Shown in pieces: positions 1 through 12,472 of a DNA stretch of 64,000 nt. A model generated the notes under the pieces. The model saw only the letters and a program-made list of their open reading frames with translations, was not told where the DNA came from and did no database searches. The stretch lies in contig NC_057763.1 of assembly GCF_010389155.1 (NCBI RefSeq), forward strand, positions 32,780,645 through 32,844,644, read 5' to 3'. The stretch comes from Erigeron canadensis (taxonomy: Eukaryota > Streptophyta > Magnoliopsida > Asterales > Asteraceae). Every line of letters begins with the position of its first letter. The first letter of the stretch is position 1. The position numbers and the translations under genes are program-made.

Positions 1-882
1 ATGTTTTGTACTTCACCATTTCTGCATTGCTGAAGTTGTACTATATGCACCATCGATGATGGTTTATCCAATAAATAAAGTACTTATGTTCGCATTTACT
101 TTCTTTGTTACCATTTCTTGTATCAAATTACTATCGTTGTTTTTATATACTTGTAGCAATCATCATAACATAACTTTTTCGTCATATAAGATCTCGAAAT
201 AGATAGCTAAAATTCATTTGCCCGCCTTGCACACTTCATGGAATACAGTCTAATACCCGACAAGTTTTAATATAAGAGTCACCTCCTCACTCGGTGCTCT
301 AATACAAAACCAGGCTTTATGGATGGGAGTTTTAAATTGTGTAAATTTTTTGAAGTTATTATTGTGTTTTAAAAACAAAACCGACTGATTTTAGACATAT
401 TTAATAAGCAATGGGTTAAATATTTTTGAGTCAGAAGTTAAAAGGATTTGATAAAACATAGTTGAGAAATATGATTCGCTTGTTATCACATGTATAAAAA
501 TGTTATACACGTCCACTTGAGTAACGAATCCTAAGGTCCTTTCTGTTATTCGTAATAAACAATGTTGTCATGTTGACAACTAGAAAAAGATCTAATCGAT
601 TGATTCATTGAGAAATGTATTATCTGTTTCATTTTAATATGTTTTTTTTAACTGGTTTAAAATCTCTGACATCAATAGTATATTAATAATGTAAAACTGT
701 CAACGTTGATTGTGATCAGGAGGCATGTCCTTTGGATCTTAGACATATTTATGTTTCAGTACCATGGAGTTGAAACAGTTGCATGGATAATCCTTTAACT
801 ATAAAGTAAGTTTCTAAATAGTGTGTAATTTTTAACTTAATAACCTAAAATGATCGTTCATTTTTATTATTTTTTTTAAAGG
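1..882. other. Intergenic, nothing recognised
   Basis: AT-rich sequence with no coding frame of useful length, no recognisable repeat terminus and no RNA gene that I can see on either strand. Confidence 0.5.
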
Positions 883-1203
883 TGAATTTCGTTGAAAACT
901 TCGTGTCACGATTTGACATCTAGAGGTCTAGCATACGTTGTCTTGACCAGGTTCACGCTAGAGAGCTCTCTCGAAGTAGAAATGCCTATTTCAAATACCC
1001 GATTGGGGGACCCTTACTAATCTGCCAGGAGGCACGATGATTAATAGGGGTAAACCCTGCCCCCCCAGATTTGAACTTGGGTATACCCAAGCTGAACCCT
1101 CATAAAGGGACTTAATTTCTATGTCCTCCCCAAGACTTGAAGACAAGACCTCTTGCAAGGGGGGATGTTATTTCAATCATTGAGCTAAAGCTCTAGGACT
1201 CGT
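883..1203 (-). repeat. tRNA-derived SINE, minus orientation
   Basis: Read on the minus strand, the right end begins with a pol III A-box-like stretch (TAGCTCAATGATTG) and about 45 bases on has a B-box-like TCTTCAAGTCTTGG. A body of about 220 bases with no tRNA similarity follows, ending in an A-rich tail near 883-890. Similar short sequences flank it (CATTTTTATT at the tail, CATTTTATT at the head), a plausible but imperfect target-site duplication. It is inserted in a Helitron remnant. The boxes are degenerate, so this is an old copy. It is not a functional tRNA gene. Confidence 0.55.
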
Positions 1204-1205
1204 CC

Positions 1206-1406
1206 ATTTTATTTAATACCTTAAACATCTCCACTTGAAATACCTATAATATTTACTTAGAAAATTAATCTTCAACATCTAACTACTCATGAACTAAGTG
1301 CATTACCGCTTTTACATCAATAAAAAACGTCAGTACTCCCTGCCGCTACCACCACCAATCGTAGCCGCCGCTATTACATCAATGCATCGCACGAATATAT
1401 GACTAG
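1206..1406 (+). mobile_element. 3' part of a non-autonomous Helitron
   Basis: The sequence around 1210-1320 parallels the body of the better preserved Helitrons at 23244-23562 and 34073-34407 (a run like TTTAAACATCT...ACCTATAATA, then an ACATC...TTTTACATCA segment). It continues into a CCGC/CCACCACC-rich stretch and ends GACTAG at 1402-1406. The 5' part is missing or lies beyond the SINE on the left. Confidence 0.4.
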
Positions 1407-3246
1407 ATAATATTTTAAACACCCATCTAGACTAACAATGTGTTTTTAGTTGATCAAACTACTTGTAAGCCACCTATAATTGCTAGGCGGTCAGGCGATT
1501 TGCAATTTGTGCAAGAAATGATACATATTATGGTTACTAATTGCTAGTTTATTTATTATGTTGATATTGATTTTGTAGTTATCTTATTTGAAACTTGTTG
1601 TTTGTAAACATGCTCGTTTGGATGCTCAATTCAGGAAAATTTGTGTAAGTTTTTGTTTACTGTAAAGTTTCTACACTCAACATAAATAACGTATATGCCA
1701 ATTCACCCTCTCGTGTTATTTAGATAAATTACACGAATCGTCCATTATCAGTTTTTGTTCTTTAAAGAAATATGTATGAGATTTCCAGGTTGTGGATGAG
1801 TTTTAAGTTCCAACTGAAGAATCCATGTGGAATTCTTAATAATGTGTTAAACCACTCGAAACTTTCAATTTTCATTTTTTGTTTGATATTTGTATGAATC
1901 AAACATTTAAAAAAAATGAAAAGAGGTTTTTTCCACTAAAAATCAAGATAAAATGTTATCTTGTATCGAACTTAGCCTAAGAAATTATTGTATTATACGC
2001 GAGTTTTTGAAAATGATTTATCCTCTAAATTTCATATTGAAAGACTTTGAGTCGTCACTTCTAAATAGTATAAGTAGAGGGTCTGAGTTGCTATTAACAC
2101 AAATTAGCACGTGCCGAGCCTGTCTGATGTGGCGCACCATGAGTGGTAGTCATGCTAAAATGTCCACCCCTGTGGGTCCCTTTTGTCGTTTTCAGTCCAC
2201 TTGCAGTGCATCAACGACATCATTAATCATTTAATACTGTAAAGCTCTATTAGGACCCCATTAAGTTTTAAATTTTACACTTTCACCACAGAGTTTGTGT
2301 TATTTTTTATCAATCCATGCCCGTACATAATGGAATTTATCGTCTTCACCACTAAAATGTTTTCTTGTATAAACTGGACACTTTTCATTAGTTTCGATCA
2401 ACTATATATTACATAGCTTAGGTGATCCGTTATTTGTATGCTATAGTTATACTAGTTCTTACCACTTTAAGTAATTATATTTTATGATAAATGATTGGAG
2501 ATATATCTATTTAATCGATATTAACTTATCATCAAATGTCATACTTATCGTTCTTTGTAATCACTCAAAGCTTAATAGTGATATTATCTAATACATACTT
2601 CTAATTATAACCATTATTAGTAGCATCTACATATAAAGGTGTCATAGATTTGCTCCCACTTATGTATGTTGATCGAACCAAATAATGATTTTTGGCATGT
2701 TTGGTAACAATCTTCCCTGTATTGATGGAGCCATGATTTGACATTAGAAAAGGCTAGTTGCTTGGTTGGAAGAGATCGATGGAAGAAAAGCATGTTGATT
2801 TAACGTTAAAAACAAAAACTTAGATAACAAGTTGTGTATTGATTATAGCACGATCTAGCTCCTCTTATTAGTTCCACGCCTTTGCAATCGTCCAGATAAT
2901 ACCAAGCTAACACATCGTCCAACTACACATTTCTTTAAATGAGAGTTGTACCCTCAGGCACTTAGCTAGACGAAGATCACATTATCTACTTCAGATAGTA
3001 CTAAGCGTGCCCTTTTTTACAAAGCCATTCCAACTTAAAACTTCTACAACGAAGTTGAGCATTTCATTTCAATAACTAATATAGACCATAAATTAACCAT
3101 TTTAGATGAAACGCACCATATATACAATTCTAGTCTCAAGATTTTAGAAAACTAGCCAAATGTAATCTCATGACTTTTAGAAACCTAGCCAGATGTTAAC
3201 ATGTGTTATGGTAGTTCTTATGAGTTATGACCTATGAATCTATGAT
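1407..3246. other. Intergenic, nothing recognised
   Basis: No gene, no clear repeat boundary. A 93-codon open frame at 1953-2234 has no recognisable domain and lies in ordinary AT-rich sequence, so I do not call it. Confidence 0.45.
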
Positions 3247-3254
3247 CATGATCA

Positions 3255-3647
3255 CAGTGGCGAAATCATAAACAAAAGTGACCAGTAGCACAAATTATTT
3301 TTTTTCTACTAGTCTTGTATCGACATTAAGTAACAATAACAATGATAACGACTAAATTGTTACGACTTTTAGCGTTTTTTTTTAAATGATTTTTGGCTAT
3401 TTATAATGTTTTTTTTTTTGCTTTTTTAGTAGTTTTTATTTATCATTTAGTTGTACATATACGTTTTTATAAGTTTTATTGATAGAAAAATGTTTCAAAA
3501 GTTTAAATTTTGTCACATTGACCGGTATCACATATTTATTTGACCCATAGCACCAACAAAAAATACATTATTTTTTGAAAAATTTATCCTGCATGAATTT
3601 AGCGGACCCGTAGCCCTGACTACCCCTAAGTTGTATGTGGTTCCGCC
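3255..3647. mobile_element. hAT-like non-autonomous element (MITE)
   Basis: The element starts CAGTGGCGAAA and ends GTGGTTCCGCC, the pattern common for plant hAT termini (CAGTGGCGGA-type). It is flanked by a perfect 8-bp duplication CATGATCA (3247-3254 and 3648-3655), the hAT target-site length. The 393-bp body is AT-rich and non-coding. Confidence 0.65.
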
Positions 3648-3655
3648 CATGATCA

Positions 3656-4135
3656 TATATCACCTATGATTACTAATCATATGTTCAAACTCTTTCTCAT
3701 ATGTTTTTTAATTTCCCTTCCTTTAATTCTCCTTTTTCTTCCACATTATAGTCTATAAACTTATAAATCATTCAATCGACACTACTTTTCAATAATATCG
3801 ACTTTATAGTTTCAAAAACTTCACACGTAACTTCACTATTTCGCCTAGATTTTTACACAATATCCCAATGTGTCAAACCATTCCGTCTATACAATATTGT
3901 GGAACAAGTGAGAAAAATAAAACTTTGATGTCTAGAATAAAACATTCCATTCATTTATTATATTAAACTTTATTATACTTACAGATATATACATACAGCT
4001 AACACACACACACACACAAACGCATCTTTCCGCGTTTCTCTTCCTTATTTAACTAAAAAAAACTCAAAAAAAATCTCAGACAAAAAATAGTAATAAATTT
4101 CAAGCTGAAAGAGAGAGATATCAGGCATCAAATCC
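3656..4135 (+). promoter_or_regulatory. 5' flank and leader of the 14-3-3 gene
   Basis: This AT-rich stretch ends in a pyrimidine/CA-rich leader. It contains a (CA)n run at about 3999-4018 and CTTTCCGCGTTTCTCTTCC before the start codon. I cannot fix a TATA box or transcription start by eye. Confidence 0.35.
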
Positions 4136-6882
4136 ATGGCTGCTGCTTCTGCTGAACGCGAAAACTTCATCTATGTCGCCAAGCTCGCCGAGCAAGCTGA
4201 ACGCTATGACGGTAACAGATCCATTTTCTCCTATATATATACATATATATATAATATATATATATATAATATATGCCAATAGAATTATGACAGATGTTAT
4301 TTTGAGTTGATAAGTTTTAATTAGTGAATTATATTCTAGATCATATGAAATACTGTGTATATATATATATATATATATTTGTTTATAAATAGATGATGAT
4401 ATTACTTATTTTGTTTAGGAATTAATTGATCACTATTGTATAGGAATATGTAGTAATTATTATCTAGTATAAGGATGAAAATTAATTAGTTAAAGAGAGA
4501 GATGTGAAGGATGAGCGTTGACCGTTTTCGAAACATCCAGCTGATGGTAATATGGTAAATATAGAGGTCTGGAGGGAGATTTATGGGTAGGTAAACTATC
4601 TAATGAAGTTAGTATATAAGAAAAGAAGATACTATTCAATTTTTCATTGTCTGAGAAGGGGATACCATCCAATTAGTCAAAGTTGTTCAACCATTGAGTA
4701 ATTTGGATTCGGCGATAAAATTTAGTGAAACTAGTGACATGATTAAGTTTGTTAACGTGTGGTAGTGATGTGTGGATTCTTTACTACCGTAATTGCTAAA
4801 TTTTCCGCATGTGAAACGTAAGTTAGTAGAGAACCCAAATGTTGTCATATCAACAATTTCTTATCCCGGTCAACAGGATTTGATTGTCTTTTCCTTTGTT
4901 TAGCTTATCTAGTGGTTAAAAAAATTTCAAAAGTGTGATGTTTTGTTCAGGACATGAAATCGTAGAAAAAGGAAAAAAAAAAAAAAAAGGTAAATGCCTA
5001 GAAACCCCTTAGTCCCATAGAGAAATTTTTCCTCTCAAACTAGCGACCCTACAACGCTGCCTGGCGGTGAGACCCTAGAAACCTTGGCTGGTTGAATATG
5101 CTTTTGCAGGGATTCGAACCTGGGTGGTGTTCCCACCAAGTCGCTTTTTAGGGGGGCAGGTGGCCACTGGGTTGTAACCCAGATGGTTAAATCGTAGAAA
5201 AAGGACATGGTGGATGAAAAGTAACTTTTATTTTAGATGACTAACCCTATATAAAAACTGTAGTACTTAATACGTCAATTGATGTTTAATTCGAGTTAAT
5301 CTGTCATATGATGTTTTATTCGAGTCTTTATGATATAAAGGGTGATCTTTTGTTTTGTTTAGAGATGGTGGATGCAATGAAGAAAGTTGCACAGTTGGAT
5401 ATTGAATTGACTGTTGAGGAGAGAAATCTGCTGTCAGTTGGATACAAGAATGTGGTGGGTTCACGTAGGGCATCATGGAGGATATTGTCTTCCATTGAGC
5501 AAAAAGAGGAGTCAAGAGGCAATGAAGTTAATGTAAAGCGAATTAAGGAATACAGGCAGAAGGTGGAAACAGAGCTGTCTGATATTTGTGGCGATATCAT
5601 GACTGTGATTGATGAGCATCTGATTCCATCTTCCTCCGCTGGAGAATCTACTGTTTTCTACTATAAGATGTGAGTATCATTTATGACAAAAAGTGTGAGG
5701 TCCAAAAAAACACTCTTGTACATTTGTTTGTGGTAGTTAATTGTTATTGCTTTATGAATTTGTGTGGGGCATGTGGTCTTGAAATTGTGCTGTGAATATA
5801 TACTTGACATGAATCACATGATATGAAAAAGATACGAATCTTCAACCGAACTTTATTTTTTTCAAGTAGGGTAATTCCAAGATGACCGTTAGTTTTTAGA
5901 TTCTAAATATATGATATCAGTTTTTGCAAAAATGCAGGAAAGGAGACTATTATAGGTATCTTGCAGAGTTCAAGTCTGGTAGTGACAAAAAAGAAGCAGC
6001 TGACCAGTCGCTGAAGGCTTATCAGGTAACAAGCTATTTTATTCCATAGTTATCACTTACACAAGCATTCCATGTAGTAAACTTACTTGCGATCTGAAAA
6101 GGTATCGTGATATCAGTTTATATATTTAATGATTTCCCAATACTGCGGAAGTTACTAAATGCCTAAATGGTATAAGAAGGTTTATAAGCAGTATAAGGGG
6201 CTTACTTTGTCCGAATAATGACGTGGTGAGTTATGTTTTCTACAGTTGGCTTCTACTGCTGCAGAGGAACTATCTCCTACTCATCCCATTCGATTGGGTT
6301 TGGCTCTGAACTTCTCTGTCTTCTATTATGAGATCATGAACTCTCCGGAAAGGTAATGTGGAATTCTTATAAATCTTAATGTATATTAGTTATGAAATAT
6401 CTTACTAAATCGTTTGGTTTATCAGAGCCTGCCACCTGGCAAAACAAGCTTTTGATGAAGCTATCTCAGAGCTCGACTCTCTGAGTGAGGAATCATACAA
6501 AGATAGCACTTTGATTATGCAGCTCCTGAGGGATAACCTCACTTTGTGGACTTCTGACATTCCAGAGGATGGAGGTATAACACATCTATAACTTTTAATT
6601 TCCAATCGATTACATCTGGTTTTATTTGTTGTCTCACTTGTTCTCGTGTTTGCAGATGACCAAAAGATGGAGATCACCAAATCTGGTGTAGAAGATGCAG
6701 AGGTTAGAAATCCATGCTTTCTCTTTTAACTTGCAGACCCAACTGCAATTCTGACTTTATTTTTTTTTTTAGCAGATTGACCTTCTTCTTTCTAATGCAC
6801 TGTTTATTAATAAAGCATAGAACTTGTTGGTTTCTTCGGCAATATGTGCTTAGATATCTTGTGTTTTTCTTTTATGCAGTAA
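4136..6882 (+). CDS. 14-3-3 protein, epsilon group (mu-like)
   Basis: Phosphoserine/threonine-binding adaptor that docks on phosphorylated client enzymes, transporters and signalling proteins, mainly in cytosol and nucleus. Reading the splice sites gives coding exons 4136-4211, 5363-5669, 5938-6025, 6246-6352, 6426-6574, 6656-6702, and a final exon starting with the stop codon at 6880-6882. All junctions are GT-AG and keep frame, giving 258 residues. Family hallmarks are present: [20 protein letters not shown] near the N-terminus, [20 protein letters not shown], the YYRYLAEF helix, and near the C-terminus [25 protein letters not shown] with phosphopeptide-contacting residues. The tail is variable and acidic, ending EDAE. 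Six or seven exons fit the epsilon group; the non-epsilon genes usually have four. If the last intron is not spliced, the frame instead ends at 6729 with nine other residues. Intron 1 carries a SINE. Very likely intact and functional. Confidence 0.95.
4974..5188 (-). repeat. SINE in intron 1 of the 14-3-3 gene
   Basis: Flanked by a perfect 17-bp duplication, AAATCGTAGAAAAAGGA, at 4957-4973 and 5189-5205. On the minus strand it opens with an A-box-like sequence (TAACCATCTGGGTTAC...CCCAGTGGCC) and has the B box CAGGTTCGAATCCCTGC. It ends in a poly-T tract, which is the A-run at 4974-4988 on the plus strand. T-ended tails are known for Au-type plant SINEs. It sits well away from the intron's splice sites. 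Confidence 0.8.
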
Positions 6883-7696
6883 AAATTGAAGGGTAACTCT
6901 GCATCCGTGAAGGGGGGTGGACGGTCACCTTTGGTATTGTATTTGTAAGCCTAAATTCTAAAGCGGTAATATGAGAATCGCATTAGTTATTTTCGTCTGT
7001 CATTGTTGTAACAGTTGTAAAATGCCCAGAAATGTGACGTTTATTGCATGCCTTCTGATTTTATGATCCAGGCTTGTTTCTTAAATTTTAGTTTACTTAG
7101 GGAGTTTCTGTTTTCCTTGGTGAGAATGCAAATAAGAACATGAATTTCACCATTTCTGGGTGTTGATTGTGTTCTGCTTATGAATTTCCGTTATCTATCT
7201 AGATTGAGTTTTTTTGAACTAACCAATGACCCAATCACGGAGGATTGGGATCGGCTCAAGCCTCAAATGGGCATTCATCACATCTCCTTGGAAACGTTAG
7301 AACTTAACCCTCTATCTAATTTCTTTGACGTGACGGTCGTTTGCGTAAATAAGCTAATTGAGCTTCTCGACCTAGATTTAGTTGTTTTAATTGGTTTTTT
7401 ACACTACAAAGGTCGTGTTTTGCTCCATTTTGCCACTCGTTATCTTCAAGTACAACAAAAATATGAACTTACAAGAAGTAATCCATCACTATCACTTCTA
7501 TCAGGGCATAGGTTCCGTTTGCGTGTGCCGGTATACTGGGGTAGTCTTACAGAGAATAGGCTCGAGATTGTAATCGAATCTTTAGCTAAATCCAAATCAT
7601 TACTTATCATTAACAATTGTATTATATGTCCATAAATTCTTAAAGTACAACGTTTTAAAAATAGTATGATATGTGCTACCAATTTTGTTACTGGAG
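6883..7696. other. 3' UTR of the 14-3-3 gene and downstream spacer
   Basis: The first 200-250 bases after the stop are the likely 3' UTR (the polyadenylation site cannot be fixed by eye). The rest is AT-rich. An open frame at 7180-7635 (151 codons) has no recognisable domain and no good gene context; I leave it uncalled. Confidence 0.45.
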
Positions 7697-7712
7697 AACA
7701 TATCAGATAATA

Positions 7713-7953
7713 AACCACTAGGTTGATAGCCCAGTAGCCAACCGTCCCTTACAAAGTCGGGCCCCACCATGTGTACCCTTACCAATATGGGGCGCAGGTT
7801 CGAGTCTCTCGGCTAGAAGGCATGAGGATTTATTCCGTTGTGGTGGTATTTGGTGGAGGGATTTCAATGAGATACTGGTTGTGCGGCCTGCGAGTATCGG
7901 AACCAATGCGGTTCCAGGGATCGGGGTATTCCCTCCAATCTATACCTTTACAA
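7713..7953 (+). repeat. tRNA-derived SINE, full length
   Basis: The 241-bp unit is flanked by a perfect 16-bp duplication, AACATATCAGATAATA, at 7697-7712 and 7954-7969. It has an A-box-like GATAGCCCAGTAGCCAACC close to the 5' end and the B box GCAGGTTCGAGTCTC about 60 bases downstream. The 3' body is not tRNA-related. It belongs to a different family from the SINE in the 14-3-3 intron. Confidence 0.8.
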
Positions 7954-8267
7954 AACATATCAGATAATAGTCGCTCATGTACCTTGCTTCCATTACTCGA
8001 ACACCGCCATAAAGTTTAACCTGAGTATAAAAAAACCAAAAATAAACAAGTTTTATTAGGGCGTTGGCAACGCTAAGTGCTCGCGGTAGTGAGGCGTCCG
8101 ACCGATCACTTGCACACGATAGCCAACGTGGGACGACCCACGCGTGAAGCAAAGTGAGTGGTGGGAACACTCATTTTGAAGAGTGAGTGGTTCAGTTTTC
8201 TATGCCTATTTGACCGTTGCAAACGGCTATTTGCTTCTTTTTTTCCAGTTTATATATATATATATAT

Positions 8268-11213
8268 AGGGTAAAGTTATTTTGAGAACTTTTTTTGCGA
8301 GAACCTTTGAAAACTTTTCAAATCAAGCCCAACCGATGATTGTTCTTTACATGAAAATTATTTTTTGATTATTTTCTGAATAACTAATGTGTAATTTTGA
8401 AGTTTATAATTGTGTGGAGGCATGGATTATCATCGTTATACAATTATGTGTAAATTTGGATTTTTGATCACATGTGCACGAATATAGCTATGATCACATG
8501 TATGCAAGTCGATCACATGTAATCATAGCAATATTCGTGCATATGTGATCAAGAATCCAAATCTCCACCTAATTGTATAACGGATGATAATTCATGCCTC
8601 CACACAATTATAAATGTAACACCCATCATTTAAAAACAAGGATTTCCAAGAGCTTTCACCTAACGGTGTCAAAGAAAGCGGAAAAACATTTAAAAGTCCA
8701 AACCAATAATTTCAGTTTGGTTTATTCATCAAACGGTGTTACTAGCCATATCATTGAAACAAGTCTAAATGGAAATCCATCGGTTGCCCAACATAAAACA
8801 ACCGATCACAAGTCAATACAATTCATAAATATCTAAACATAAAATTCAAAGGTCTAAAGGAGCAGCCACTATGGGTAAACTATAATCCTTTTCAAACAAT
8901 CTACCCATGCCTCGCTCTTTATTCATCAACACTCAAAGCTTTCTAAACCTGAAGGAACAACACATTTCAAGAAACAACTGTTAGCTAACGAATTAGCTAA
9001 GTAAGATAACACGAGCTTATAAAAACATTTGTCCAATTAAAACGTATTAAAAGTCATATTTCATCATTAAGGCACATAACATCTCATATAGCCATAAACA
9101 TCATTCGTATAGGATTGTTCGTCTTAGATGTGCCTAATCATCTTTTCATCATCACATATAACATCATTTCAGGTGTGACATAAGTCACTCATATCATATA
9201 AGGTGTAAGTTTGTGTGTAGGCGGTCAAAAGACCTAACGGGGACCTCACACCCGACTGGATGGATAAGCCTTACGGCGGTCCATCAGTGTCGTTAAGGAA
9301 TGGCAAGCCAATCCAGGAGTAGTCCGTATGTTCAAGACATTGGTGGTTAATCACGCCACCCGGAGATACTCTAACCACGTAATTATGTTGCAAGGAGCCA
9401 CCCAAGCAACCATATACGTACTCACCGGGCAAGGGCAAGTACGGGTTAAGCTTAACACTTTCATATCATATACGAGCTCGATTTACATTACATATAGTTC
9501 AGGAATCTACATTACCTAAACATAACACATAATCATCTTTTACGTTTGGGCCCTTAAACGTGCACGTGACATGGCAACTTAAAGAGTCTAGTGAACTAGA
9601 TTAATAAGCCATACAAACATGCACCATACAATACATCTCAAAACATATCATATCATATCATTTCATTTCATTTCATATCATAGGGACTGCATATCAGGCC
9701 TCAAATGTCATTACATAGCCCATATCACCTCCCATGTATCCCGATTACCCATAAACGATCAAGATATCAAATGGAAGCTATTATAAGAAACCATCTTTTG
9801 TTGAACCCTCAGCATGTCAAAGTAGTGTATCTTACCTCTTAGAAGCGTACAAAATGATAACGTAAGTTACCGAGCTTTGCAAGTATTCCCGACTACCTAT
9901 AATCATTAAACGATATAATAAGCTAAACAAGTACCTACTTACTTTTGTTCATGAATCAAGCCTAAGTATCTATAAACATGACCCATGACAAGGCTTGATG
10001 CATCGGACATTCGATTAGTACTTTAAAGCTTACAAAACTCGACGAAACTCGACATTCACTCACTATATTAACCTTTCTGGAAACTTGACATCACAATCAT
10101 CTTTTGAAAACATAACCATTAGAAAGTAGACTCTCTTACGATTCCGTGGATAGCTTATTTGTTAAAAACGGAGTTACAGTTCAAAAGTTATGGCCATTTG
10201 AAAATTCCGTCGCTATTGCGTCGCAACTACTAAGTTGCGTCGCAGCTATGTGTCACTGGTTTCCAGTTGCGCCGCAGCTTAGTAGCTGCGCCGCAGCTAG
10301 CCCCGTTTCTGCACAAACCTCATTGTTTAACCTCCAAAACTTAACCAAACACACCCCAAACGACCCCAAACCTTATGAACGACTTTTAACCCTCAAAATT
10401 CATCATTTTAAGACTCTAATGATGTCATGAAAACAACCCTCAACATCCAATTAATTTGCAACACAACAACAATCATTTTAGGTTACCGAATCGATTAAAA
10501 CTCACGTTTTTGACTCCAATCAACCCTCTAAAGACCTAGATCAGTTATGAATCGAATCAAGGGATTGAAAGGACATGAAATCAATGTTATTATACCTGGG
10601 ATACCTAGAGATTATAAGGAGAATGTAAAAACTTGATCAAAACACTCTCGAATCAACCAAACGAAGATGAAATCGAACAAGGAATTGATTATGGCAATGG
10701 GGAATGGTTAAGGCTCAAAGAGAAAAGGATAATATGAGTAATTAGAAGCTAATGACCTGCTCCAAGACCCTAATCCCGTTTTTTAGTTTCCACCTATGTC
10801 AAAACTAGTCCTTAGGCTTCCTTATGGCTCATATTTAACTCAAAACACCTATTGGGAATACTTACAACACATTAAATACTTTAAGCACATCAAAAGACAT
10901 ATAAAACATATCTTAAGCACTTTAGCACATTAATCATTAAGGCACTAAAGCTTGACACATATAACACATTAAACACATATAGCCATTAAATCATGTATAG
11001 GCTTAACGGACACGTAATGTTGACTTAACGACTCAGGTCAATTGTTAAATAAAAAGTTTGGGATGTTACAATAAACTCCAAAATTACACATAAGTTATTC
11101 AGAAAACAATCAAAAAATAATTTTCATGTAAAGAATAATCATCGGTTGGGCTTGATTTGAAAAGTTCTTAAAGGTTCTCGCAAAAAAATGGTTCTCAAAA
11201 TAACTTTTCACTG
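8268..11213. mobile_element. Foldback MITE interrupted by a solo LTR
   Basis: Without its insertion the element is about 490 bp and almost entirely one long inverted repeat. The left arm (AAGTTATTTTGAGAAC... from 8273) is mirrored by ...GTTCTCAAAATAACTT at 11191-11206. The hairpin centre lies near 8500 between GATCACATG repeats. It is flanked on both sides by TA repeats, suggesting insertion into a (TA)n tract. The right arm is split at 8614/11071 by the solo LTR. Confidence 0.75.
8615..11070 (+). mobile_element. Solo LTR, 2.46 kb, Gypsy-type termini
   Basis: Begins TGTAACACCC and ends GGGATGTTACA (TG...CA), flanked by the 5-bp duplication ATAAA at 8610-8614 and 11071-11075. There is no internal region, primer-binding site or second LTR, so it is a recombination remnant. 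GC-rich palindromic tracts made of GCGCCGCAGCT/GCGTCGCAGCT lie at about 10205-10305. An internal 94-codon frame at 10146-10430 is not a known protein. The strand is inferred from LTR convention only, since the termini are nearly symmetrical. Confidence 0.75.
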
Positions 11214-11245
11214 TATATATATATATATTAGGGACTCCTTATATG

Positions 11246-11770
11246 GTGGGTTAGATTAGGGACTCCTTATTTTAGGGACTGTTAGGGACTCGATCCAGAC
11301 CGTCAATTTTCATCAGATCTAATCACCACTTATCATCTCCGACGACATCTCTGGCCATATTCATCTCCAACGACATCTCCTGCGAGACTTACATGTGTAA
11401 GTTGAAAAAAAGTTATGATTCGGAGCGGGCTTCGCCCTTAAGGATATTCATAAACCAAAGCTGGTGGGGGTGATAGGTCATTGAGGGTGATAGGTCATAG
11501 TGTGATAGGTCATAGAGGGTGATAGGTCATAGGGGGTGACCGGTGATGGGTGATCTACCTAAAAAAAATTGTACTTAAAACATGTGTAAGTTACTTACAC
11601 ACGTGTAAGTCTCGCCGGAGATGGTCGCCGTCGCCGGAGGATCATGGTAGTGGTCGGAGATGATGGTGGTGGTGGTGGTCAGAGATGGTGGTGGTGGAGG
11701 CCGGAGGAGGAGGTAGAAGGAGTCCCTAACAGTCCCTAAAATAAGGAGTCCCTAATTTAACTTTTCCCTA
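11246..11770. mobile_element. MITE with AGGGACTCCTTA-type inverted repeats
   Basis: The arm at 11256-11291 (two AGGGACT units around TCCTTATTTT) is repeated in inverted orientation at 11720-11756, about 36 bp with perfect complementarity by eye. The inverted homology extends weakly to the ends. A second, inner inverted pair (GCGAGACTTACAYGTGTAAGT type) lies at about 11372-11392 and 11585-11617. The element is flanked by TA-rich sequence. Confidence 0.7.
11467..11550 (+). repeat. Short tandem repeat GGGTGATAGGTCATAG
   Basis: Four to five imperfect 16-17-bp units inside the AGGGACT MITE. Non-coding. Confidence 0.7.
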
Positions 11771-12083
11771 TATATATAACCTTTTATAAAGCATATTGAA
11801 TTCTCCTATTTTAGAAAATTCAGCGCTTTTTTATACCTAAAATACCCCTATTTCTTAATCTTAGGACCCGGTTTTTTTTTTTAGTCATTAAGTGCTGAGT
11901 GTATTAAGTGGCTGAATGCATTAAGAATGTCTGTGTGTATTAAGTAAACTATAGGTAATTGACGGTTATTTTTGTGTATTAAGTCAAAAAAGAAACATGA
12001 TATTTGACTGAATTATTAAGTTCTTAACTATTAAGTTTATTAAGTAAAAAAGAAACAAGGCCTTAATTCCCAGATACACCTAA

Positions 12084-12348
12084 TCTATATTTTTATACTA
12101 TCTAATAAAAAAATACAATCCTCTCTTTAAAAGTACATTAAAAAATTATCTAAAAATATCTTTAATGATTAAATTACACTATCAGACATTCAGACCTTTA
12201 CTTTTAAAATACTTTCATTAACCCTTTACATCAGTTACTTTTGTATCAATTATCTAGAGCACTCGACGTCGCCTCCACCACCAACATTGGTCCCACCACC
12301 ACATCGTCGTCGCCACAACCACCGCTGCATGCGTGGGTACCGTGCTAG
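12084..12348 (+). mobile_element. Short non-autonomous Helitron
   Basis: Starts TCTATATTTTTATACTATC after an A, ends GTGCTAG before a T, and has a GC-rich potential hairpin (GCATGCGTGGGTAC) just before the end. The CACCACC-rich 3' half matches the copies at 23244 and 34073. It lies inside the Harbinger element and supplies the false N-terminal extension of an open frame starting at 12287. Confidence 0.6.
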
Positions 12349-12472
12349 TATATATATATATATATATCAATATACATGCATCTTCTTTCATACACACAAA
12401 CAACACATATTCAAACACACACAAAAACAATACACTTTTCTTTTAAAAAATTACAAATCTTATCAAACAATA

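Noticed and set aside
1953..2234. 93-codon open frame
   Set aside because: No recognisable domain, no splice or promoter context, ordinary AT-rich spacer.
5081..5125. tRNA gene suggested by GGATTCGAACCTGGG
   Set aside because: No cloverleaf can be drawn; it is the B box of a SINE with target duplication. The same holds for the B boxes near 7800, 26890 and 36190.
7180..7635. 151-codon open frame downstream of the 14-3-3 gene
   Set aside because: Composition looks random and no family motif is visible; it may be a chance frame in spacer DNA. Low but not zero chance of being real.
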